Shown here piece after piece: positions 16,616 to 24,320 of a DNA stretch of 34,446 nucleotides. Location of the stretch: the NCBI GenBank assembly GCA_013373595.1, contig JABXHO010000079.1:1-34446 (forward strand), given 5' to 3'. The notes beneath the pieces were generated by a model that was given only the letters and a program-made list of their open reading frames with translations, made no database searches and was not told the DNA's origin. The DNA is from Flavobacteriales bacterium (GTDB lineage: Bacteria; Bacteroidota; Bacteroidia; Flavobacteriales_D; Crocinitomicaceae). The position numbers and the translations under genes were made by a program. The stretch's first letter is position 1. Each line of letters begins with the position of its first letter.

Positions 16616-17644
16616 TTGAATAAACTTTTTTTACTCGGATTTTCCGCATTTGCACTTCTCGTATTTATTGGATCGGGATTTAGTTCTGGCAAAATCGACC
16701 AAATTGACCCGAATGCATATTCGGTAGAGCAGGTTCTCAATCAGTTGGGAGACACGCCACTCAATCACTCCATTAGTCAAGTAGACTTGGCAAAAGCCAA
16801 AATGGGAGAAGAGCTCATCTTCAACGGATATACAATGCGCGACGGCAAAAAGTCAAAACGCATTTCAACGTATTTCGTTTGTACAGACTGCCACAATACC
16901 ACGAAAGAATTTAGCGATATCAGTAGTCAATCAACAGATGACCGATTGAAATATGCTCAAGAAAATGGTCTTCCGTTTTTGCCGGGATCAACCTTGTGGG
17001 GAATCTACAATCGAACGTCGTTCTACAACGATGACTACGTGAAAAAGTATGGAGACTTGGTAGATGATGCAAGACATTCGCTTCCGAACTCGGTGCAATT
17101 GTGCTCGAAATACTGTTCATCGGGTCGCTACATTGAAGATTGGGAACTCGATGCAATCATGCACTATTTCAAAAAGAACGAGTTAAAAATTGGTGATCTC
17201 GATTTATCCGATAAAGACCTTTACGCAATCGTAAAAGGAGGGTTGTCTTCAGCAGAAAAAAGTGAGCTGATCAAATCCATTAAAGGTTCGTACAGACAGT
17301 CGTATTCTGCTACATTCATGGAAACAATGGATCGAAGCGAACGCAAATATGGTAAAGGAGGAAATGTGGAAAATGGTAAATACATCTACGAGAATGCATG
17401 TATGTACTGTCACGAAAACAAACGTGTGACCTACCTTCACCTAGACAATGGAAAACTTTCTGGACGCTTTCTATGGAAAAATCGTAAAAATTGGTCCGAT
17501 CAGTCAGTTTATCAAATTGTACGACACGGAACCTATTCGAAAATTGGTAGACAGCAATACATGCCGCACTACACCAAGGAAAAAATGAGCGATGAACAAT
17601 TAAACGACCTCGTTGCTTATATCAAACAAATTGCGAAAAAATGA
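16616..17644 (+). CDS. Diheme cytochrome c
   Basis: A 342-aa exported protein with two CXXCH haem-binding motifs, CTDCH (residues 89-93) and CMYCH (262-266). The second is followed at the right distance by YMPHYTKEKMSDEQLNDLVAYI, whose Met is a likely distal ligand of a class I cytochrome c. The first 20 residues are a hydrophobic signal or anchor. The start is TTG at 16616: a stop lies 22 bases upstream in frame, and the first internal ATG (residue 63) would remove the export signal. It is the first of four genes with overlaps or short gaps; the next begins at its ATGA stop. A periplasmic electron carrier is the likely role. The middle (residues 100-245) carries a further Cys pair, LCSKYC, outside any haem motif. 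Confidence 0.85.
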   Translation: MNKLFLLGFSAFALLVFIGSGFSSGKIDQIDPNAYSVEQVLNQLGDTPLNHSISQVDLAKAKMGEELIFNGYTMRDGKKSKRISTYFVCTDCHNTTKEFSDISSQSTDDRLKYAQENGLPFLPGSTLWGIYNRTSFYNDDYVKKYGDLVDDARHSLPNSVQLCSKYCSSGRYIEDWELDAIMHYFKKNELKIGDLDLSDKDLYAIVKGGLSSAEKSELIKSIKGSYRQSYSATFMETMDRSERKYGKGGNVENGKYIYENACMYCHENKRVTYLHLDNGKLSGRFLWKNRKNWSDQSVYQIVRHGTYSKIGRQQYMPHYTKEKMSDEQLNDLVAYIKQIAKK

Positions 17645-18495
17645 TAAAACAACTACTCGTGCTGTCTTGCCTTGCTTTGGCATCAGCTTCACACGCACAA
17701 AACGTAGAAGAAACGTTTACTGGAACACGCGTGATTAATGGTCACTCTGTTGAGACCCTCAAGGGTCGAATTCTCGAGTTTCGAATTGAACACCGTTTTG
17801 GTGATATCGCTGGAACAAATGGTGGAGTGCAGCAGTTCTTTGGATTCGATCAAGCGGCGGATATTCGCTTTGCCTTCGAATATGGTTTAACAGATAAATG
17901 GATGATTGGTCTCGGAAGATCAAAGGGAACAGGAAGCCCATATCGCTCGCTTGTCGACGGATTTACGAAGTACAGAATCTTGACGCAGGAAAAAGATGGT
18001 ACGCCATTAAGTTTAGCTGCGATGGGTTCTGCTGTAATTTCCTATCAACAAGCATCGGATGATCTTACTCAGGTAATTAGCTATCCAAAATTTTCACACA
18101 GAATGGCATACAGCGCACAAATAATTGCTGCTCGAAAGTTCGGTGAGAAGTTGAGCCTGCAAATCATGCCAACATATGTACATCGAAACCTGGTAACGAA
18201 TGACGATTCGAATGGCTTGTTCTCATTAGGAGGAGCCATCAACTATAAATTCAATAAAACCTACGGGCTTATCGTTGAATATTACCAGAATTTCAATCCT
18301 GCGGGACTTCGTGAAAACATGAAAAATAGTCTGGGTGTGGCATTTGAGTGGACAACCAACGGACACAATTTCAAAATGAACTTTACCAACTCGCGTGGTT
18401 TCGGAGAAACACAATTCATTCCGTACACAACATCAGATTGGTTAGCGGGTGAGTTCCGATTTGGATTCAGTATTTCTAGAAAATTTAAGCTATGA
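17641..18495 (+). CDS. DUF5777-family outer-membrane beta-barrel protein
   Basis: A 284-aa protein with a signal peptide (MIKQLLVLSCLALASASHAQ, cleavage after about residue 20). The mature part has amphipathic beta-strands throughout and aromatic-rich motifs such as EFRIEHRFGDI and IRFAFEYGLTDKWMIGLG, and it ends in SISRKFKL, as expected for a barrel of about 12-14 strands. I place it in DUF5777 from memory of these motifs. The function of the family is not known. Its start overlaps the stop of the diheme cytochrome gene by 4 bases (ATGA), and its own stop overlaps the next gene in the same way, so the three products are translationally coupled. This suggests a joint role, perhaps as a pore or scaffold for the cytochromes. 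Confidence 0.8.
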   Translation: MIKQLLVLSCLALASASHAQNVEETFTGTRVINGHSVETLKGRILEFRIEHRFGDIAGTNGGVQQFFGFDQAADIRFAFEYGLTDKWMIGLGRSKGTGSPYRSLVDGFTKYRILTQEKDGTPLSLAAMGSAVISYQQASDDLTQVISYPKFSHRMAYSAQIIAARKFGEKLSLQIMPTYVHRNLVTNDDSNGLFSLGGAINYKFNKTYGLIVEYYQNFNPAGLRENMKNSLGVAFEWTTNGHNFKMNFTNSRGFGETQFIPYTTSDWLAGEFRFGFSISRKFKL

Positions 18496-18875
18496 GAAAA
18501 ACATCGTACATAATACTTGGATTGGTGACGTTTGTATTAATGGCTGTCTCTGTCGCTTCGTGTAACAAAGATAAAACGCTCATTGAACCCGTTGTAGATA
18601 ATTCAGCGTGTCCAGATACCATTTCTTTTGCCGCAACTGTGGAGCCGCTCATTCAAGCAAATTGCTCTACAAGTGGTTGTCACGACGCTGCAACTGCAAC
18701 AAGTGGATACAATTTAGAAGGCTACGTAAATATTTCTACCAACGCTAACATCATTTCTGACGTTATTAACCACAATAGCGGTCCTACTCCAATGCCTTTT
18801 GGACAGCCAAAGTTGAATGATACACTTATCCAACAATTCGATTGCTGGGTGGCTCAAGGTACGCTGGACAACTAA
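18492..18875 (+). CDS. Lipoprotein with a CX4CH haem-binding motif
   Basis: A 127-aa lipoprotein: the signal ends at VASC (Cys24). The motif CSTSGCH (residues 58-64) is a CX4CH variant of the cytochrome c haem site, a spacing known from cytochromes c3 of Desulfovibrio. The context EPLIQANC ... GCHDAATATSGYNLEGY and the closing FDCWVAQGTLDN resemble Bacteroidota planctomycete-type cytochrome lipoproteins. A Met in TPMPFGQPKL could be the second ligand. It is translationally coupled to the beta-barrel gene (4-base overlap). If the lipoprotein faces outward, it could receive electrons passed through the barrel; this is inference. Haem attachment itself is not proven by the motif. Confidence 0.75.
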   Translation: MRKTSYIILGLVTFVLMAVSVASCNKDKTLIEPVVDNSACPDTISFAATVEPLIQANCSTSGCHDAATATSGYNLEGYVNISTNANIISDVINHNSGPTPMPFGQPKLNDTLIQQFDCWVAQGTLDN

Positions 18876-18904
18876 ATTTTATAACTTAAACACAAACAAA
18901 AACT

Positions 18905-19777
18905 ATGAAAAAAGGCTACATCTTAACTTCGTTGGCATTAGCATCAATCGGATTCTTCGCTTTTCAGAATGCTGGTGAATCTAGCGTTATTGGAGAGTTC
19001 AACAAAGAACACTTCCAATCAGGCGGAGGACAATCTGGCTTAACAGGAGCTCCTGGAGAACAAAACTGTACACAATGTCACACAGGATCAGTTTTAGATG
19101 GTTCTTCTGAGAATTCATTTGCCTTGTTAGACGGAACAACACCTGTTACAGCTTACGTTCCAGGAACAACATACACAGCAACACTTCAGCAAACATCATC
19201 TCCATCAAAATCTGGCTTCTCTTCAACAACTTTGGACGGAACAGATGCAATGGCCGGATCGTTAATTGGAGCTGGAATTGGAGGAACACAAAACTTTTCA
19301 TCAGGTTCACGTGATTATGTTTCACATACATCTGCAAGTAATACTTCTGGACAATTTGCTTGGTCGTGGGTAGCACCAGCAACGGATGTTGGACCTGTTA
19401 CATTCTACATCGCTTCGAACATTGCGAACGACAATGGTAACACTACAGGCGATATGATTTACTTATCGACGCACACCATCGGTTCTACAGCAAGTGTTGA
19501 TGAGCAAGATGTAATCGATTCTAAATTCACAGCAGGATACAACGCAACTTCGAATAAATTGGTTGTTGATTTCACTTCTCTTGCAATGGGAGAAATGAAC
19601 TTGAACTTGGTTGACTTGAACGGAAAATCTGTATTCACGTACAACTTGGGTCAATCTGAAGTAGGAGAGAACCACGAAACAATTGCACTTCCTTCTAGTT
19701 TGGATGATGGAATTTACATTGTTCACTTCTTCGTAGGAAACAAAGCAATGTCTGCAAATATCATGGTGAAGAAATAA
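18905..19777 (+). CDS. Secreted CXXCH protein with a T9SS sorting domain
   Basis: A 290-aa protein with a signal peptide (about residues 1-24), then GAPGEQNCTQCHTG with a cytochrome-type CXXCH (Cys55, Cys58, His59), and a beta-sandwich of about 130 residues of the kind called choice-of-anchor V or reeler-like. The last 85 residues form a type A C-terminal sorting domain of the type IX secretion system (VDLNGKSVF, DDGIYIVHFFV, ending IMVKK). It should therefore be exported across the outer membrane by the machinery encoded at 6002-13578 and be released or anchored outside. It follows the CX4CH lipoprotein by 29 bases and is the last gene before a terminator. Whether the CXXCH carries haem is unknown. 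Confidence 0.82.
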   Translation: MKKGYILTSLALASIGFFAFQNAGESSVIGEFNKEHFQSGGGQSGLTGAPGEQNCTQCHTGSVLDGSSENSFALLDGTTPVTAYVPGTTYTATLQQTSSPSKSGFSSTTLDGTDAMAGSLIGAGIGGTQNFSSGSRDYVSHTSASNTSGQFAWSWVAPATDVGPVTFYIASNIANDNGNTTGDMIYLSTHTIGSTASVDEQDVIDSKFTAGYNATSNKLVVDFTSLAMGEMNLNLVDLNGKSVFTYNLGQSEVGENHETIALPSSLDDGIYIVHFFVGNKAMSANIMVKK

Positions 19778-19797
19778 GACTTCAACAAAATAGATTG

Positions 19798-19827
19798 AAA
19801 TCCCACTTGAAAGAGTGGGATTTTTTT
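19798..19827 (+). terminator. Intrinsic terminator of the cytochrome operon
   Basis: AAATCCCACT and AGTGGGATTT form a perfect 10-base stem (19798-19807 with 19814-19823) with a six-base loop, running into a T-run to 19827. It lies 20 bases after the stop of the last operon gene and may also serve the convergent SRPBCC gene. Confidence 0.92.
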
Positions 19828-19840
19828 GTTTCTATCGGGG

Positions 19841-20263
19841 CTAACGTTGCTCAGCGATTTCCTTCAGTTTCTGGTTCATTGCTTCAAAACCTTCTTTTGT
19901 TTCACCATCCAATTTCTTCTTAAGAAAGGGAACCAAGATTCCTGAAAATGATTCTTTCTGGGTAAAGGTCGTAGTTCCATCTTTCTGTGGAATGCATTCG
20001 AAGGTATGTCTCCCGTCAAAAAGCCCAGGAAAGATAAGCCGTCCGAGCCAGGTTAATTGTTTTCCTTTTTCAAACACTTTAACGGTCGGTTTGAATTGAA
20101 AAGAGCCAATGTCCGCCTTCAGCTTTTCGCTAACTTCAAGTGTTCCTTCTACAGATGTAATAAATGGATTCCAATCTGGATAGGAACCAAAATCGGTGAG
20201 AATATTCCACACCGTTTCGCTATCTGCATGGATGTTAATCGTTGTATGAATGTGATGTTTCAT
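19841..20263 (-). CDS. SRPBCC (START-like) family protein
   Basis: A 140-aa cytosolic protein with the SRPBCC ligand-binding fold: the start INIHADSETVWNILTDFGSYPDWNPFI is typical (first strand, then the helix with V-W-x-x-L-T-D and Y-P-x-W-N-P), followed by beta-strands and a long C-terminal helix (KEGFEAMNQKLKEIAEQ). Such proteins bind hydrophobic ligands, but the substrate cannot be inferred. It lies 60 bases after the Crp/Fnr-type regulator gene on the same strand. An FNR-like inverted repeat at 20313-20328 sits just upstream of it, so its expression may respond to that regulator. Confidence 0.85.
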   Translation of the reverse strand: MKHHIHTTINIHADSETVWNILTDFGSYPDWNPFITSVEGTLEVSEKLKADIGSFQFKPTVKVFEKGKQLTWLGRLIFPGLFDGRHTFECIPQKDGTTTFTQKESFSGILVPFLKKKLDGETKEGFEAMNQKLKEIAEQR

Positions 20264-20312
20264 GTCTTGATGTTTTGTTTTTACAAAGGTTCATCAAAAC
20301 AGAAAGTTGACT

Positions 20313-20328
20313 CTTGACAAATATCAAG
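20313..20328. promoter_or_regulatory. FNR-like inverted repeat, possible Crp/Fnr-type operator
   Basis: CTTGAC-AAAT-ATCAAG: the core TTGAC-N4-ATCAA differs at one position from the FNR-type consensus TTGAT-N4-ATCAA. It overlaps the stop codon of the Crp/Fnr-type gene and lies about 50 bases upstream of the SRPBCC start. Confidence 0.45.
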
Positions 20329-20893
20329 AAATGATTTTTTTACGAATGCGACTGAGTGTTTCGGGCGTCATACCAAGCATGGACGCGATGTACTGAAGCG
20401 GAATATGTTGCAATAGTTCGGGTTTTACTTCGCGCAAAAAATCATAGCGCTCCTCAGCTGTCATCGAGATAAAACTGAAGACGCGATCTTCGATCGTCAT
20501 GAAACATTTTGCAATGAACAATTTCTCAATCTCTCCCCAATTTGGAGCTTGTTGCAAGGCATTTTTATACGTTGAGTGATCCATCGTATAGAGTTCACAG
20601 TCCGTCAAGGCTTCAATATTCCATCGTGCCGTTTGGTCAAACATCAATGCATTCAAATCTGTTACGAATTCGTCAGGAGAGGAAATCCACTGCGTTACTT
20701 CTTTCTTATCTGCTTGACGATAAATACGGATATAGCCCGATTTGATAAAACTCAAACGTCCGTGACGTGTTCCAATTTCCGTATGAAAATCACCACGATT
20801 CAGCCGTTCTTCCACGAATAATTTGGCGATGTCTTCAGAGTGATCAACATCGGTATCAAAATACGCTTGGATAGAAGTAACCAACTGATTCAT
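20324..20893 (-). CDS. Crp/Fnr-family transcriptional regulator
   Basis: A 189-aa protein with an N-terminal cyclic-nucleotide-binding-like beta-barrel (about residues 20-120, including GRLSFIKSGYIRIYRQ) and a C-terminal helix-turn-helix (PLQYIASMLGMTPETLSRIRKK, about residues 163-185). The length is typical of short Bacteroidota Crp-like regulators. There is no cysteine cluster for an FNR-type iron-sulfur centre, and the phosphate-binding motif of a true cAMP receptor is not obvious, so the ligand is unknown. Its ATG overlaps the stop of the upstream unknown gene by 4 bases. The box at 20313-20328 at its 3' end suggests autoregulation of the operon tail. Confidence 0.9.
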   Translation of the reverse strand: MNQLVTSIQAYFDTDVDHSEDIAKLFVEERLNRGDFHTEIGTRHGRLSFIKSGYIRIYRQADKKEVTQWISSPDEFVTDLNALMFDQTARWNIEALTDCELYTMDHSTYKNALQQAPNWGEIEKLFIAKCFMTIEDRVFSFISMTAEERYDFLREVKPELLQHIPLQYIASMLGMTPETLSRIRKKIIS

Positions 20894-21456
20894 TCAAGTC
20901 GTTTTTGTACGATAGAATGAATGCGCTTAAAGACTTGTTCAGGTCGGTAAGTTCGCCAATCAATTTCTTCCATTTGACCGCCCATTACTACGTAATGATC
21001 AATTCCTGTTTGGCGCATTTCTTCCAAAACGTGCTCATGAAAGTTAATGAAGGCAATCCATCCATCTTCCACATCTTCGAACCATTCTTCATAATAGCAA
21101 TCGTCTGAAGCATGGAAATTCAGTACGTTTTCACCGATGATCAAGAATTTGTCAATTCCTTGTGGAATCAATTCGTCAATCAAATCGCGCTTCAAGGTCA
21201 TGATGTCATTCTCAATCGCGTCGTTCCATTCTCCAATAAGTTCAATGATGCAATAGCCATAATTGTGATCAACGAATAGGATCTTCAAATAGAGCGTTGG
21301 AGAGTCAATCGTATCCCATTGTGGATGGATGTAGTAATTGTAAATCTTATCTTGAAACTCAAATTCACTGTACTCACGTCCATAGAACGGCGAATTCGGA
21401 TCTTCCGAAGCTACGTAATAATTACGCCAAAGGTAATGCGGCTCAATTGTGTGCAT
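20890..21456 (-). CDS. Conserved Bacteroidota protein of unknown function
   Basis: A 188-aa, acidic, probably cytosolic protein. It starts MHTIEPHYLWRNYYVASEDPN at ATG 21456; an alternative TTG at 21462 would add two residues. Motifs include FYGREYSEFEF, YYIHPQWD, LIGEWNDAIENDIM, DKFLIIGENVLNFH and YYEEWFEDVEDGW. I recall close relatives in many Flavobacteriales but no function. The many Tyr, Trp and acidic residues are notable. It is coupled to the Crp/Fnr-type gene by a 4-base overlap. On the minus strand TACCTTTG, an exact -7 box, lies at 21467-21460, only 3 bases before the ATG, so the message may be leaderless. Confidence 0.75.
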   Translation of the reverse strand: MHTIEPHYLWRNYYVASEDPNSPFYGREYSEFEFQDKIYNYYIHPQWDTIDSPTLYLKILFVDHNYGYCIIELIGEWNDAIENDIMTLKRDLIDELIPQGIDKFLIIGENVLNFHASDDCYYEEWFEDVEDGWIAFINFHEHVLEEMRQTGIDHYVVMGGQMEEIDWRTYRPEQVFKRIHSIVQKRLE

Positions 21457-21459
21457 ATG

Positions 21460-21467
21460 CAAAGGTA
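21460..21467 (-). promoter_or_regulatory. -7 box directly before the start of the 20890-21456 gene
   Basis: TACCTTTG on the minus strand matches TAnnTTTG exactly, but no TTG is found at the usual distance upstream. If active, transcription would start at or within a few bases of the ATG. Confidence 0.3.
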
Positions 21468-21525
21468 CAATTTGGAAACGATTTGATTGGCATAGTATAT
21501 GCTGAGATAGATGGACAATTAATCG

Positions 21526-21533
21526 TAAATTTG
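21526..21533 (+). promoter_or_regulatory. -7 box of the 21560 lipoprotein gene
   Basis: TAAATTTG matches the Bacteroidota -7 consensus exactly and lies 26 bases before the ATG, giving a leader of about 20 bases. A -33 TTG at the right distance is not seen. Confidence 0.45.
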
Positions 21534-21559
21534 AAAAAAATTAACCAAGGAAAATCATC

Positions 21560-23032
21560 ATGAATTTCAAAAATATCACAATAGCACTGTTCGCATTATT
21601 CTTTTTGGCTGCCTGTTCCAAAAATGAAGTGAAACGAGAAATGGACGAATACCTGTCCGCTTACCTTAATGATAACAAAGAAGTTATTGCTTTTGGTAAG
21701 GCACATATCAACACCATTTTGGAGAAAGCAGATTACGCAAGTGTGGATATGCTCAATGTTGTGTTAGGCTCTGAAATTGAAAAGTATGAGGCGTTTATCG
21801 ATGCGAAAGGTCCGATTTATTACGCCGCTCATGGTCCATTGAATCACGATGGAAGCCCTGAAAAAGTGGTATTGTTTGTTCAGGTGAAAAACAAGGAGGA
21901 GCTCAAAAAACACTTGCAGTCGCAAATGAGCTTTGATTTGAATGAAGCGAACGGTTTCGAATATACGTCATCAGGCGATATGGCGCTTGGATTCAAGCAG
22001 CACTTGGCGATTATCGTATTACAAGGAAATAATCCAGACGAAGTACAATCATTAACCGATGCATTCAAACGTGCAGAAGGTAAGTTGAGTACTGGCAAAG
22101 TGGCCGAGTTGATTGAATCGGGAAGTGGTGATATCCAAATGGGAGTGAGCCTTGCGAACCTATACGGAACGGCATCAGGTGATTTGAAAGATGCTCCAAA
22201 AGCTCAACAACAAGAGTTGGAAAAAATGCTGGAGGATGGATATGTGAAGTCATCGGTACGTTTCGAGAATGGAAAGGCAATCATCGAAATGAAAAACTTG
22301 TTTAGCAAAGAGCTTGAGTCAAAGATGTTCTTGGCAGGGAACGATAATGCACCGATCTTAAAAGAATTGGGAGCAGGAACACCGCGCATGGGATTGAGCA
22401 TCAATATGGATGTGAAGAAAATGGAAGATTTGGCAAACGAACTTTCCCCAAATGCGATCAACAAAGGACTCGGAAATCAATACCTCTTGGTAAAATTAGC
22501 AACTGGAGCGAGAGATTTGCATGAATTATGGGACGGAAAAGTCGGATTTTTGATGTTTGGAGAACCAGATGCATCGGGAGCGTTTACTCCAGAAATTAAT
22601 GCCTTTTTAGGTGTAAAAGAGAAGGGAAGAGTAGGACTGAGTAAGTTTGAAGAGTATGGTGGAGCTTCATTGATGCCTGGCGTACCTGAATTCACACTTG
22701 AAGATAATGGCGTTTCGATTCTTTCGAAGCCAGCAGCAGAAGGAAATAAATTGACCCTTCCAAAAGGAGCAGAAAACTTTGGGAAGTCTGGAATCAATTT
22801 CTTCTTGAACCTGGAAGGATTAAATCCAGATGATGTTGCTGAAATGTTCGACAAAGAGGAATTGAAAATCATTTTGAAGGTAGCCAAGTTTGTTTCCTTC
22901 GAATACGATAATTCGGGAGGAAAACTTGTTATCACGGCAAAAGACGGTCAAGAAAACGTGCTTAAACAAGCGTTGGATGAGGCTGTGAAAGAATTGTCAG
23001 GACAAATGGGGAACAATAAATTCGCATTTTAA
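21560..23032 (+). CDS. Large lipoprotein, DUF4836-like
   Basis: A 490-aa lipoprotein with the lipobox FFLAACS (Cys19). The mature protein has repeated alpha/beta segments, among them an early one ([20 protein letters not shown], then [11 protein letters not shown]), a central one ([19 protein letters not shown]), and [18 protein letters not shown]. Together these resemble DUF4836 lipoproteins of Bacteroidota, though my assignment rests on general pattern only. The function is unknown. It is probably attached to the inner or outer membrane facing the periplasm. An AAGGAAAA ribosome-binding region precedes the ATG, and the msrB gene follows by 14 bases, so the two are likely co-transcribed. Confidence 0.7.
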   Translation: MNFKNITIALFALFFLAACSKNEVKREMDEYLSAYLNDNKEVIAFGKAHINTILEKADYASVDMLNVVLGSEIEKYEAFIDAKGPIYYAAHGPLNHDGSPEKVVLFVQVKNKEELKKHLQSQMSFDLNEANGFEYTSSGDMALGFKQHLAIIVLQGNNPDEVQSLTDAFKRAEGKLSTGKVAELIESGSGDIQMGVSLANLYGTASGDLKDAPKAQQQELEKMLEDGYVKSSVRFENGKAIIEMKNLFSKELESKMFLAGNDNAPILKELGAGTPRMGLSINMDVKKMEDLANELSPNAINKGLGNQYLLVKLATGARDLHELWDGKVGFLMFGEPDASGAFTPEINAFLGVKEKGRVGLSKFEEYGGASLMPGVPEFTLEDNGVSILSKPAAEGNKLTLPKGAENFGKSGINFFLNLEGLNPDDVAEMFDKEELKIILKVAKFVSFEYDNSGGKLVITAKDGQENVLKQALDEAVKELSGQMGNNKFAF

Positions 23033-23046
23033 TTTCACTTCAAACT

Positions 23047-23424
23047 ATGACTCTACCAAAAGAAAATTGGAACAAACTCAACGAGGAAGAACAGCGCGTC
23101 ATTTTACGTAAAGGAACGGAAATGCCATTTACGGGAGAGTACGATAAACACAAAGGTGACGGAATCTACGTTTGTCGACAGTGTGAAGCACCTTTGTATC
23201 ATTCTCAGGATAAGTTCAATTCAGGTTGCGGCTGGCCTTCTTTTGATGATGAAATTGAAGGAGCTGTGAGAAGAGAAACAGATGCAGACGGAAGAAGAAC
23301 AGAAATTCTGTGCGCCAACTGCGGAGGACATCTTGGACACGTGTTTACGGGTGAACAATTCACTTCGAAAAACACGCGTCATTGCGTCAATTCGATCTCG
23401 CTAAAATTCGTCGAACACGAATAG
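23047..23424 (+). CDS. msrB: Peptide-methionine (R)-S-oxide reductase MsrB
   Basis: A 125-aa enzyme that repairs methionine-R-sulfoxide in proteins, using thioredoxin. Two CXXC pairs, CRQC (43-46) and CANC (89-92), hold the structural zinc. The family motif CGWPSF is at 61-66 and the catalytic cysteine is Cys113 in [11 protein letters not shown]. No signal peptide is seen, so it acts in the cytosol. It follows the DUF4836-like lipoprotein by 14 bases. It is not fused to MsrA, unlike in some bacteria. Confidence 0.97.
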   Translation: MTLPKENWNKLNEEEQRVILRKGTEMPFTGEYDKHKGDGIYVCRQCEAPLYHSQDKFNSGCGWPSFDDEIEGAVRRETDADGRRTEILCANCGGHLGHVFTGEQFTSKNTRHCVNSISLKFVEHE

Positions 23425-23590
23425 TCTAGTTTCTGTAGGATTACGTTACGACCAGTTTCTGCTGCTTCTATCCAAGAATGGTTACGAAGGATAAAAATAA
23501 TTCCAATCGCTCGCGACCTTCTCACAGACAGGTGAAGAAAATGTTCTGGTGTTCGATTGAACAAAAAAAATCGTCTAATTACCGTGAAGT

Positions 23591-23614
23591 TTGATCAGCC
23601 AAAAAGCTAATCAA
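23591..23614. terminator. Hairpin between convergent msrB and the LRR-like gene
   Basis: TTGATCAGC and GCTAATCAA (23591-23599 with 23606-23614) form a 9-base stem with one C-A mismatch on the plus strand, which becomes a G-U pair in minus-strand RNA. The loop is CAAAAA. It lies 22 bases beyond the stop of the minus-strand gene, but the nearest T-run is about 19 bases further, so termination is uncertain. Confidence 0.35.
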
Positions 23615-23635
23615 GCCCGTTGCTAACGGAAATGA

Positions 23636-24097
23636 CTAGACGACCACCATGATTTGTGGATTGCTATTTGCGAATTCTATAAACTTCTCCTTTAGAGCAC
23701 GCGACATATTGTTTTGTTCTAAATTCACGATGCGCAAGCCATGTGCGTCATTCATCCATTCGAGTATAGCACCTCCTCCGAAATCGCCAATTCCGCAATC
23801 AATCAGGTGAATTTCTCCCAATGTTCGAGGAAGATGATTCGACAATGCCAATGCTCCTTCGTCGGAAAGAAGCTCGTTGAAGCTTAAATCAATCGAAGAC
23901 AACATGCGCGAAGTCTCCATATCTAGTTGGCAGATTTCACGGATTAAACGATTGACATCCGTTGCCCACAAGCCCATGTGTCTGAGGTCTAATTTCCCCG
24001 AGAATTCATCTTCATCCTCTTCAATTTTATCGGCTTTTCTCTGGCAGTTTTGAGTAGAAAAGGATCGTAATATTTCGGCAATTTGTTGATTTGTCAT
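23636..24097 (-). CDS. Small leucine-rich-repeat-like protein
   Basis: A 153-aa protein without signal peptide. Residues of about 65-135 show two or three repeats of the ribonuclease-inhibitor LRR kind: SSIDLSFNELLSDEGALALSN, then GEIHLIDCGIGDFGGGAILEW, then LRIVNLEQNNMS. The pattern L-x-x-L/I-D-L-x-x-N/C and the 28-residue spacing fit that class. The N-terminal third is acidic (KIEEDEDEFSGKLDLR) and may be a degenerate repeat. Such folds usually bind proteins; the partner is unknown. It stands alone, with about 220 bases free upstream and 210 downstream. Confidence 0.6.
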   Translation of the reverse strand: MTNQQIAEILRSFSTQNCQRKADKIEEDEDEFSGKLDLRHMGLWATDVNRLIREICQLDMETSRMLSSIDLSFNELLSDEGALALSNHLPRTLGEIHLIDCGIGDFGGGAILEWMNDAHGLRIVNLEQNNMSRALKEKFIEFANSNPQIMVVV

Positions 24098-24320
24098 ACA
24101 GTGTGGTTTACGTACGGTCTGATGTGGTTAAATATAGAAAAAAGGATTGATTTGAATGAAATAGTTCCGAGTGTTTAATCCCAATTAAATCATGCATAGA
24201 GGAGATCTCACCTCACAAAACATGGGTACTCAGGAAGCTATTTTTCCTTTCAGATTATGGCAAGTAATCGTGTTTTATGCTCAACCTGAGAGAAATAAGT
24301 TGAAGAAATAAAAGCTTTAG

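Noticed and set aside
18492-18875. CSTSGCH considered as a plain disulfide or zinc site instead of haem binding.
   Set aside because: The surrounding EPLIQANC and the coupling with a diheme cytochrome favour haem, though this is not proven.
23425-23635. Spacer between msrB and the LRR-like gene searched for an RNA gene or small protein.
   Set aside because: Apart from the imperfect hairpin near 23591 nothing with conserved structure or coding character is visible.
24192-24311. A 39-codon open frame on the plus strand (MHRGDLTSQN...), with an inner ATG at 24222 and some hydrophobic residues in the middle.
   Set aside because: No promoter or ribosome-binding region stands out and I recognise no similarity. 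It may be chance in a non-coding stretch.
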